Assembly: GCF_000429605.1 (NCBI RefSeq)
Contig: NZ_KE386925.1
Span: 585,209 to 649,208 of the forward strand
Length of the DNA: 64,000 nt
Direction of reading: 5' to 3'
From: Azonexus hydrophilus DSM 23864
GTDB taxonomy: Bacteria; Pseudomonadota; Gammaproteobacteria; Burkholderiales; Rhodocyclaceae
Below, piece after piece: positions 57,513 through 64,000 of this stretch. The notes under the pieces were generated by a model that did not search any database, was not told the DNA's origin, and worked only from the letters and a program-made list of their open reading frames with translations. The first letter of the stretch is position 1, and the number at the start of each line of letters is the position of its first letter. The translations under genes and the position numbers were made by a program.

Positions 57513-58606
57513 GTTCTCAACTCCTGAATGGGAATCGTCGTCCCGGCCGTCCGCCGGGTTTTATCCTTGACCTGTCCGGCCAATTGACCACAGGCCGCGT
57601 CGATGTCGTCGCCGCGCGTCTTGCGCGTGGTGGTGACGATACCGGCCTGCAACAGGATTTCACCGAAGCGGCGGACACGATCCGCGGGAGAGCGGCGGAA
57701 CGGTGACCCGGGGAAAGGATTGAAGGGAATCAGGTTGAACTTGCACGGCACGTCGCGGACCAGCGCCAGCAGTTCGCGGGCATGCGCGTCGCTGTCGTTG
57801 ACCCCGGCCATCATCGTGTATTCGAAGGTGATGAAGTCGCGCGGCGCCTTTTCCAGGTAGCGCCGGCAGGCAGCCATCAGTTCCTTGAGCGGGTATTTCT
57901 GGTTGATCGGCACCAGCTGATCGCGCAGCGCGTCGTTCGGCGCATGCAGCGACACCGCCAGCGCCACCGGGCAATCCTCGCGCAGCCGGTCGATGGTCGG
58001 CACCAGCCCCGAAGTCGACACCGTGACCCGACGCCGCGACAAACCGTAGGCGTTGTCGTCGAGCATCAGGCGCAGGGCCTTGATGGTGTTGTCGTAATTG
58101 GCGAGCGGCTCGCCCATGCCCATCATGACGACATTGGAGATCACCCGCTCGTCGCCATGAACGGCGCCCAGCGCCTTGTTGGCCAGCCAGAGCTGGCCGA
58201 TGATTTCCGCCACCGTCAGGTTGCGGTTGAAACCTTGCTTGCCGGTCGAACAGAAGGCGCAATCAAGCGCGCAACCGGCCTGCGTGGAAATGCACAGGGT
58301 ACCGCGCTCATCCTCGGGGATGAACACCGTCTCGACCGCATTGCCGTTGCCGACATCGATCAGGAACTTGCGCGTCCCGTCGTCCGACAGCTTGTCGGAC
58401 ACCACCGTCGGCGGCGCCACGACCGCCCGCGCCTTTAGCTTCTCGCGAAGACTCTTGGCGATGTCGGTCATGGCATCGAAATCCGCCACCCCGGAACGAT
58501 GCATCCAGCGCAGCACCTGGCGAGCCCGGAAGGGCTTTTCGCCCTGCTCGGCAAACCAGGCGGTCAGTCCGTCGGCATCGAAATCAAGAAGATTCTGCAT
58601 CAGCAT
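57509..58606 (-). CDS. rlmN: RlmN, dual-specificity 23S rRNA/tRNA adenosine C2-methyltransferase
   Basis: A 363-365-residue radical SAM enzyme. The CxxxCxxC cluster motif is CALDCAFC; the C-terminal catalytic Cys is in [10 protein letters not shown]. It methylates A2503 of 23S rRNA and A37 of some tRNAs. Start is ATG 58606 or 58600 (MQNLLDFD); neither has a clearly better RBS. Confidence 0.95.
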   Translation of the reverse strand: MLMQNLLDFDADGLTAWFAEQGEKPFRARQVLRWMHRSGVADFDAMTDIAKSLREKLKARAVVAPPTVVSDKLSDDGTRKFLIDVGNGNAVETVFIPEDERGTLCISTQAGCALDCAFCSTGKQGFNRNLTVAEIIGQLWLANKALGAVHGDERVISNVVMMGMGEPLANYDNTIKALRLMLDDNAYGLSRRRVTVSTSGLVPTIDRLREDCPVALAVSLHAPNDALRDQLVPINQKYPLKELMAACRRYLEKAPRDFITFEYTMMAGVNDSDAHARELLALVRDVPCKFNLIPFNPFPGSPFRRSPADRVRRFGEILLQAGIVTTTRKTRGDDIDAACGQLAGQVKDKTRRTAGTTIPIQELRT

Positions 58607-58654
58607 CCCGAGGCGTCGAACCCACCGAAACGGCGAGCCCGACGACAGGCAAAA

Positions 58655-59083
58655 TTAACGACCTGCGTAGGTGTTCATGCCCGGGAAGAAGAAAGCAACT
58701 TCCACGGCAGCGGTTTCCGGGGCGTCGGAACCATGCACGGCATTGGCGTCGATCGACTCGGCGAAATCGGCGCGGATGGTGCCCTTGTCGGCCTTCTTCG
58801 GGTCGGTGGCGCCCATCAGCTCACGGTTCTTGGCGATGGCGTTCTCGCCTTCCAGGGCCTGGATCATGACCGGACCGGAGGTCATGAACGAGACCAGATC
58901 CTTGAAGAAGGGACGATCCTTGTGCACGGCGTAGAACTGGCCGGCTTCCTGCTCGGACAGCCAGGTCATGCGGGCAGCGATGACCTTCAGGCCGGCGCCT
59001 TCGAAACGGGAGTAGATCTGGCCGATGACGTTCTTCTTGACGGCGTCGGGTTTGATGATGGAAAGGGTGCGCTCGATAGCCAT
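58655..59083 (-). CDS. ndk: Nucleoside diphosphate kinase
   Basis: A 142-residue enzyme that equalises NTP pools. Catalytic His117 is in [20 protein letters not shown] and [11 protein letters not shown] are standard. First gene of the long minus-strand housekeeping block; a small unknown gene lies 72 bases upstream. Confidence 0.97.
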   Translation of the reverse strand: MAIERTLSIIKPDAVKKNVIGQIYSRFEGAGLKVIAARMTWLSEQEAGQFYAVHKDRPFFKDLVSFMTSGPVMIQALEGENAIAKNRELMGATDPKKADKGTIRADFAESIDANAVHGSDAPETAAVEVAFFFPGMNTYAGR

Positions 59084-59155
59084 GAATTTGCTCCGAAAAA
59101 GCTAGTCGGTTGAAAAACGGGGAATTTTAGCAGATAAGCCGAGGTCTTGACCGCC

Positions 59156-59830
59156 TCACTGAACCTCGGCTGCCTTCAGCAAGGGTTCGCGCAGCAGCGC
59201 GAAATCGCGCGGCGCCACATACTGCAGCAGCTCCTTGCCATCGGCGTCGACCACGACATCAAGGCCTTTGTCCGGGTAGAGCAGATGAACGCGCTTGTCG
59301 GACACCGGCAGACGCTCGGCGGGCTCGCCAAAACGCTGAACGATGGTTGCCTCGTCGAGATTGACCGTCGGAATCACGCTGATCGCCTTCACCCGCATGG
59401 CATCGGCAGCGGCAAGGTCGTCCGGATGCAGGCGGATCTTGCGCGTCGTACTTTCCATGTGCTCGGCCTTCAGGGCACGTTCACGCATGGCGATGATGGC
59501 TTCGGGCGCAACATCGACGACCAGGATCACCCTGGCCAGCACGAAACCCAGCGGCAACTGGGTGTAGTAAGCCTCCAGCGAACCAATTTCATTGGGCGCC
59601 GCAATGATCGCCACTTCCGGCTCTCCGCCGAGGATGGCGCGGACTTCACCCAGCGTCTGCAAGCCCGGACTCACGCCGAAGACACGGGCACCGCCCTGGC
59701 CATCAACTTCGATCTGCCAGGGCAGGTTGGCATTCGGATCAAAACCCTCTTGCTTGCCGGTACCCGGGATCAGGAAAGGAACGATCAGCGCGGCCAGGAC
59801 CAGCGCCACCATGGACAGGGCAAATTTCAT
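59156..59830 (-). CDS. Conserved-looking protein with signal anchor, function unknown
   Basis: A 224-residue protein: N-terminal hydrophobic segment (ALSMVALVLAALIVPFLI) that could be a signal anchor, then an apparently soluble alpha/beta domain (VFGVSPGLQTLGEVRAILG, IQRFGEPAERLPVSDKRVHLLYPDKGLDVVVD). The second half (dependence of a parameter on Tyr/Pro and KELLQYV) resembles small outer-membrane-lipoprotein-like folds only loosely. I do not recognise the family. ATG at 59830; 72 bases before ndk. Confidence 0.7.
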   Translation of the reverse strand: MKFALSMVALVLAALIVPFLIPGTGKQEGFDPNANLPWQIEVDGQGGARVFGVSPGLQTLGEVRAILGGEPEVAIIAAPNEIGSLEAYYTQLPLGFVLARVILVVDVAPEAIIAMRERALKAEHMESTTRKIRLHPDDLAAADAMRVKAISVIPTVNLDEATIVQRFGEPAERLPVSDKRVHLLYPDKGLDVVVDADGKELLQYVAPRDFALLREPLLKAAEVQ

Positions 59831-59892
59831 GAGCAGTCAGGCTTTCAATTCAAGGCAGCGATTGTGCCACAGGCTGGAGAGCACGAAATGAA

Positions 59893-59924
59893 AAAGGCCG
59901 CGCTTCCGGAGAAGCGCGGCCTGG
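59893..59924 (-). terminator. Intrinsic terminator of the TRAP transporter operon
   Basis: Perfect stem AGGCCGCGCTTC / GAAGCGCGGCCT (59895-59922, loop CGGA) followed by TTTTTC on the minus strand, 19 bases after the dctM stop. Confidence 0.9.
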
Positions 59925-59940
59925 TTCGATCAGCGGATTG

Positions 59941-61224
59941 CTACATCATGCCGAGCGTACGCGGCAGCCAGAGCGAGATATCCGGGATGTAGGTGATGAA
60001 GATCAGGAAGACCAGCATCGTGTACAACCACGGCAGCACGGCCTTGGTCATTTCGCTCATGCCGGCGCGGGTGATGCCACTGGCAACGAACAGGTTGAGA
60101 CCGACCGGCGGCGTGATCATGCCGATTTCCATGTTCACCGTGATGATGATGCCGAAGTGGATCGGATCGATACCCAGGGCCACAGCAACCGGGAACAGGA
60201 TCGGCGCCAGGATCAGGATGATCGACGACGGCTCCATGAAGTTACCGGCGATCAGCAGCAGGATGTTGACGATGACCAGGAAGCCCACCGGACCGAGGCC
60301 GAGATGGATGATCCAGTCGGCGATGCCCTGCGGAATCTGCTCGGAGGTCAGGATGAACGAGAACAGGATGGCGCTGGCAATGATGAACAGCAGCATCGAG
60401 CTCATGTTGGCCGAATCGAGCAGCACCTTGGGAATCTGCTTGAAGGTCAGATCCTTGTACACGAACACCGCGATCAAGAAGGCGTAGACCGCCGACATGG
60501 CCGCCGCTTCGGTCGGCGTGAACATGCCGGAGTAGATCCCGCCCATGACCACGACGATCAGCATCAACCCCCAGAAGGCTTCACGGAAGGCCTTGAAGCG
60601 GGTGCCCCAGCTCGCCTTCGGCAAGCGCGGATAACCGCCCTTGCGTGCCTGCCACCAGGTCGTCGCACCGAGCGCCAAGGCCAGCAGCAGGCCCGGAACG
60701 ACGCCGGCCATGAACAGCGCGCCGACCGACGAGTTGGTCGTCACCGCGTACATCACCATGACGATGGAGGGCGGGATCAGGATACCCAGACCGCCGGCCG
60801 AAGCGACGACACCGGCACCGAAGCGCAGCGGAAAGCCCTGCTTGACCATGGCCGGAATCAGGATCGAACCGATTGCCACCACGGTTGCCGGCGACGAACC
60901 GGACACCGCAGCGAACAGCGCACAGGCGAGCACCGCCGACATGCCGAGACCGCCGGTCAGGTGACCGACCATCGAGGTGGCAAAGTTGATCATGCGCCGG
61001 GCGACGCCGCCATGGGTCAGGAAGTTGCCGGCCAGGATGAAGAACGGGATCGCCATGATCTCGAACTTCTCGATGCCGGTGAACATCTTCAGGGCCACCG
61101 AGGCGATCGGGGTATCGGTAAAGGCGAACATGAAACCGAGCACAGTAAGACCCAGCGCCACGCCGACCGGCATGCCGATCACCATCAGGGTGAGAAGGAT
61201 GCCAAAAATGATGACTGCGCTCAT
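59941..61224 (-). CDS. dctM: TRAP transporter large permease (DctM)
   Basis: A 427-residue integral membrane protein with about twelve TM helices, the ion-coupled channel subunit of a tripartite ATP-independent periplasmic transporter. Family features include VGVALGLTVLGFMFAF, AIPFFILAGNFLTHGG and GMITPPVGLNLFVASGI. Encoded last, three bases after dctQ. Confidence 0.95.
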   Translation of the reverse strand: MSAVIIFGILLTLMVIGMPVGVALGLTVLGFMFAFTDTPIASVALKMFTGIEKFEIMAIPFFILAGNFLTHGGVARRMINFATSMVGHLTGGLGMSAVLACALFAAVSGSSPATVVAIGSILIPAMVKQGFPLRFGAGVVASAGGLGILIPPSIVMVMYAVTTNSSVGALFMAGVVPGLLLALALGATTWWQARKGGYPRLPKASWGTRFKAFREAFWGLMLIVVVMGGIYSGMFTPTEAAAMSAVYAFLIAVFVYKDLTFKQIPKVLLDSANMSSMLLFIIASAILFSFILTSEQIPQGIADWIIHLGLGPVGFLVIVNILLLIAGNFMEPSSIILILAPILFPVAVALGIDPIHFGIIITVNMEIGMITPPVGLNLFVASGITRAGMSEMTKAVLPWLYTMLVFLIFITYIPDISLWLPRTLGMM

Positions 61225-61227
61225 GGC

Positions 61228-61941
61228 TTACTTCTCCTCTTTCTTGTCGGCGGCGGGATGCTGTTTCTCCCACTCGCGGTCGCTCAGACCGGCATGCGCA
61301 TGCTCGCGCTGCTCGGCGATGGCGATGGCCTCGCCAACCTGCAGTACCTCGCCCTCTTCCAGACCCTCGACGTGACCATGGTCGTGCGTCGGCAATTCAC
61401 CGGTGTTGGCGAACTTGATCATCACCTGGACGAAGCGGAAGCACATCAGGAAGGAACCCAGCGGAATCGCCGAATAAACGATCCAGGTCGGCCATTCGAG
61501 ATCAGGCGTGACCGGTCCCTCGAAGAAATGCCCGGTGTCCAGGCCAAAATTGCTCAGCGTGACGTAAGCCATGCCGTTTTCCCAGACAAAATAGGCACCA
61601 AACAGGCCGATCACGCCGGTAAACAGGATGCCGCAGGCCAGACCGAGCAGGATCATGCTGCGCCGCGGCTTCTCCGACAACTGGTTGATCAGCAGATCGA
61701 CCCCGACGTGGATGCCGGTACGCACACCGTAAGCGGCGCCGAATTTCGCCATCCACACGAAAAGAATGATGCAGAACTCCTGCGCCCAGCCCATATCGAT
61801 GGACAGCAGCCAGTCCTGAACAACCGGGATATCAAACCCGGTACCGTAGCGATGCACCACGGAAATGAAGATCACCACGGTGGCTACCGCCATCAGCGAG
61901 CCGATGATGAATTCTTCAAGAAAATCGATGAGTTTTCCCAT
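61228..61941 (-). CDS. dctQ: TRAP transporter small permease (DctQ) with long acidic/His tail
   Basis: A 237-residue protein: four TM helices in the first 180 residues (LMAVATVVIFISVVHRYG; WAQEFCIILFVWMAKFGAAYG; LACGILFTGVIGLFGAYFV; SAIPLGSFLMCFRFVQVM), then an unusually long hydrophilic tail with HDHGHVEGLEEGE and DREWEKQHPAADKKEEK. Start ATG at 61941 (MGKLIDFLEEF). A terminator-like hairpin lies between it and dctP. Confidence 0.93.
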   Translation of the reverse strand: MGKLIDFLEEFIIGSLMAVATVVIFISVVHRYGTGFDIPVVQDWLLSIDMGWAQEFCIILFVWMAKFGAAYGVRTGIHVGVDLLINQLSEKPRRSMILLGLACGILFTGVIGLFGAYFVWENGMAYVTLSNFGLDTGHFFEGPVTPDLEWPTWIVYSAIPLGSFLMCFRFVQVMIKFANTGELPTHDHGHVEGLEEGEVLQVGEAIAIAEQREHAHAGLSDREWEKQHPAADKKEEK

Positions 61942-61956
61942 GACCCCTCTCCTTGC

Positions 61957-61992
61957 AAAAACGCCCGCCGCCACCATTGGCAACAGCGGGCG
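61957..61992 (-). terminator. Terminator-like hairpin between dctP and dctQ
   Basis: Stem CGCCCGC / GCGGGCG (61962-61992) with further inner pairing, followed on the minus strand by TTTTT. It would lower read-through from dctP into dctQ-dctM, so that more binding protein than permease is made. Confidence 0.75.
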
Positions 61993-62010
61993 CCCAGAGG
62001 ACTGAAACGA

Positions 62011-63015
62011 TTACAGCTTGTTCGGATTGAAGCCGGTAGCCTTGTAGACCGCGTCGATCGTTTCCTTGCCGATACGGCTTTCCATCTTCTTGTGCACCGG
62101 CACCAGGGCCTTCTTGAACTCGGCACGCTCGGCAGCGGTCGGCGTATGCACCTGGGTCTTGCCGCTCTTGCGGACATTGTCCAGCGAAGTGTCGTTCTCG
62201 ACCTTGGCGATCTGGTTGGCGTAACGGGTTGCCTGTTCCATGGCATCGTCAAGCTGCTTGCGGATATCCGCCGGCAGACCGTCCCAGAACTTCTTGTTCA
62301 CGATCACGGCGTAGCCGAGGTAACCGTGTTCGGTCAGCGTCAGATGCTTCTGGACTTCGTGCATCTTCTGGGTGTACAGGTTGGAAATCGGGTTCTCGGT
62401 ACCATCAACCACGCCGGTCTGCAGGGCCTGATAAACCTCGGAGAAAGCCATCACCTGCGGCAGGGCATTCAGGGCACGAACCTGCTCTTCGAGCACCTTC
62501 GACGACTGGATACGCAGCTTCTTGCCACGCAGGTCAGCCGGGGTACGGATCGGGGTGTTGGCCGAGAAGGACTTGAAGCCATTGTCCCAGAAAGCCAGGC
62601 CGCTGATGCCCTTGGGCTCCAGCTTGGCCAGCAGGCTCTTGCCAACCGGACCGGTGGTGACCTTGTGCAGGTCGGCGTAGCTGTCGAACATGAACGGCAG
62701 GTCGAAGACTTCGAAATCACGCACGCCGAGCGGGCCGAACTTGGCCAGCGACGGGGCCAGCATATGGACGGCGCCGAGCTGCAGCGCTTCCATTTCTTCC
62801 TTGTCCTTGTACAGCGTCGAGTTGGCATAAACCTCGACCTTGACCTTGCCCTTGGTCAGCTCTGCGGCCTTCTGGGCGAAGAAGTCAGCGGCCTTGCCCT
62901 TGGGCGTGTCATTGGCAACGACGTGGCTGAACTTGATCACGATCGGCTGTTGTGCGTAGGCGCCGAGCGAAACGGCACAGGCGAACAGGCCGACGAGAAG
63001 CTTGGAAACTTTCAT
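62011..63015 (-). CDS. dctP: TRAP transporter solute-binding protein (DctP family)
   Basis: A 334-residue periplasmic binding protein: signal peptide (KLLVGLFACAVSLGAYA), IVIKFSHVVANDTPKG at the mature start, the family arginine region LRGKKLRIQSSKV and VVDGTENPISNLY. DctP proteins bind C4-dicarboxylates and related organic acids. RBS GGAGGAG before the ATG at 63015. Divergent from a sensor kinase. Confidence 0.94.
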   Translation of the reverse strand: MKVSKLLVGLFACAVSLGAYAQQPIVIKFSHVVANDTPKGKAADFFAQKAAELTKGKVKVEVYANSTLYKDKEEMEALQLGAVHMLAPSLAKFGPLGVRDFEVFDLPFMFDSYADLHKVTTGPVGKSLLAKLEPKGISGLAFWDNGFKSFSANTPIRTPADLRGKKLRIQSSKVLEEQVRALNALPQVMAFSEVYQALQTGVVDGTENPISNLYTQKMHEVQKHLTLTEHGYLGYAVIVNKKFWDGLPADIRKQLDDAMEQATRYANQIAKVENDTSLDNVRKSGKTQVHTPTAAERAEFKKALVPVHKKMESRIGKETIDAVYKATGFNPNKL

Positions 63016-63100
63016 GGATATCTCCTCCAAAGATTTGTTGGTCGCGAGAATCGAATTGCGACTGGATGAAAGTATTACGAAACGGGCAACACCTGCGTAT

Positions 63101-63114
63101 TGTGGATATCCACA
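63101..63114. promoter_or_regulatory. Perfect palindrome, candidate operator
   Basis: TGTGGATATCCACA in the 126-base gap between divergent dctP and the sensor kinase gene, flanked symmetrically by AT/TT. No sigma54-type -24/-12 element was found in the gap. Confidence 0.5.
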
Positions 63115-63141
63115 TTCGACCCGCCGGGTTAACATCGCACC

Positions 63142-64000
63142 ATGGACTCACCAAGCGCCCCGACCCTAGCCGAAAAACGCCATCTGCCCTGGCTGCTGGC
63201 CCTGCCAAAACTCGGCATCGTCTTGCTGATGGCCGCCCTGTTTGCCCTGCTCTGGCTGCTCCAGCATTCGGAGCGTGAAGAACAGCGCAACATCCTGATC
63301 AAGGATGTCCTGTGGCTGGAACAGAACCTGCGCTTTCACCTCGAAGGCAACCGCGACCTGCTACAGCAACTGGCCGTGGACATGAACGACCCCCAGGAAC
63401 GTGAACGCCTGTTCCGCGTCCGCTCGACACATCTGTTGAAAAACAGTCCGGAAATATCCCGGATCAGCTGGCTGGACCCACAAGGCCGTGCGCTGATTTC
63501 CCTGCCCGGCCACGAGATCACCAACGAACCTAACCCCGGACGCCGTATCCGTGCCTTCGACGTCGCCAAACGACTGGGCAAACCCGCCTACAGTGAGCCT
63601 TACTTCTCTGCTGCAAGAGAAAGCCTGATCGACCTGCTGGTGCCGATCTACGACGAATCGCACCTGACCGGCATGCTGCTGGCCACCTACCCGCTCAACG
63701 ACCTGCTGACCAATCAGGTGCCCTGGTGGTTCACCGAGAAATACAAGCTGGAAATCGTCGACGACAACGACATGCTCTACGCCACCAAAACCCATCTTGA
63801 GGGCACCAACGCCGACAGCTACCAGATTCCTTTTGATCCACCCGGCCACGGCCTGCGGCTGAAGATCAGCAACTACCCCAGCGATCAGAACGCCTTGCAG
63901 CGATTGCTGACGATTTCCATCCTGCTGCTCGCCGGCGGGGTCTTCTGGAGCCTGTGGCTGGTCCGCGACCTGATGCACAAGAGCACCCGGGCCGAGGAAG
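63142..64000 (+). CDS. Sensor kinase N-terminal part (DctB-like, cut by window end)
   Basis: The frame is open from ATG 63142 to the end (286 codons). TM1 (ALPKLGIVLLMAALFALLWLL, about 21-42), a periplasmic sensor domain of about 210 residues (ISWLDPQGRALISLPG; YFSAARESLIDLLVPIYDE) with a PDC-like pattern, then TM2 (LLTISILLLAGGVFWSLWLV) and the start of a cytoplasmic part. Divergent from the TRAP operon, so it probably senses the transported acid; the kinase domain itself is outside the window, so this is inference. Confidence 0.8.
   Translation, partial: MDSPSAPTLAEKRHLPWLLALPKLGIVLLMAALFALLWLLQHSEREEQRNILIKDVLWLEQNLRFHLEGNRDLLQQLAVDMNDPQERERLFRVRSTHLLKNSPEISRISWLDPQGRALISLPGHEITNEPNPGRRIRAFDVAKRLGKPAYSEPYFSAARESLIDLLVPIYDESHLTGMLLATYPLNDLLTNQVPWWFTEKYKLEIVDDNDMLYATKTHLEGTNADSYQIPFDPPGHGLRLKISNYPSDQNALQRLLTISILLLAGGVFWSLWLVRDLMHKSTRAEE

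Noticed and set aside
59938..63069. 1043-codon plus-strand open frame opposite the TRAP operon
   Set aside because: Same kind of shadow; the minus-strand TRAP genes explain the region fully.
63016..63141. Sigma54 promoter for dctP
   Set aside because: No GG-N10-GC pair in a TGGCAC/TTGC context could be found on the minus strand.

Overview
The window is about 64 kb of gene-dense, GC-rich (roughly 60-65%) chromosome. The core block ndk-rlmN-pilF-rodZ-ispG-hisS-yfgM-bamB-der-hfq-hflX-hflK-hflC-(DUF2065)-hisZ-purA, followed by tRNA-Leu, rnr and rlmB, is a betaproteobacterial arrangement. Together with the chemotaxis, bacteriophytochrome and TRAP-transport genes it suggests a motile Rhodocyclales-like betaproteobacterium (Dechloromonas/Azonexus-like); that placement is inference from gene order and protein character, not a database match. 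I saw no insertion sequence, phage, CRISPR array or rRNA.

Region by region: (1) 1-9.4 kb: the 3' part of a bacterial alpha-2-macroglobulin gene, a small minus-strand group (rhodanese, glutathione transferase, DUF302-like), a DUF1415 protein, penicillin-binding protein 1C (which seems to lack a normal start codon), a PAS protein, a DUF599 membrane protein and RarD. (2) 9.35-24.4 kb: one large minus-strand chemosensory operon, in transcription order cheY-like, an unusual receptor with a CheZ-like motif, a STAS protein, cheA, a receptor, cheW, two more receptors, cheD, cheR and cheB. Three receptors share tandem 91-codon HAMP-like repeats. CheA carries two motifs that resemble the c-di-GMP-binding MshEN signature. 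(3) 24.5-31.9 kb: an HDOD protein, then an AcrR/TtgR-type repressor divergent from an AcrAB-OprM-type RND efflux operon, with a recognisable AcrR-type operator over the promoter. (4) 31.9-38.4 kb: a three-gene, translationally coupled operon encoding a giant CheB-CheR-PAS-GGDEF-EAL protein, a bacteriophytochrome with no output domain, and a heme oxygenase that would make its biliverdin chromophore. (5) 38.4-43.1 kb: an EamA transporter, rlmB, a hemerythrin, rnr and tRNA-Leu(CAG). (6) 43.3-59.8 kb: a small His-rich secreted protein, then the long minus-strand housekeeping superoperon (nucleotide, histidine, isoprenoid, RNA, ribosome, membrane-protein quality control and outer-membrane assembly functions). 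(7) 59.9-64 kb: a TRAP dicarboxylate-type transporter (dctM, dctQ, dctP) with a divergent sensor kinase cut by the window end.

The most interesting material is regulatory. A receptor-phosphatase-like protein may replace the missing CheZ/CheC of the chemotaxis cluster. The cluster's CheA may read c-di-GMP. A nearby red-light photoreceptor operon makes and degrades c-di-GMP while carrying CheB and CheR domains. If these hypotheses hold, the window would contain a connected light / c-di-GMP / chemosensory network, but nothing in the sequence proves the connection.
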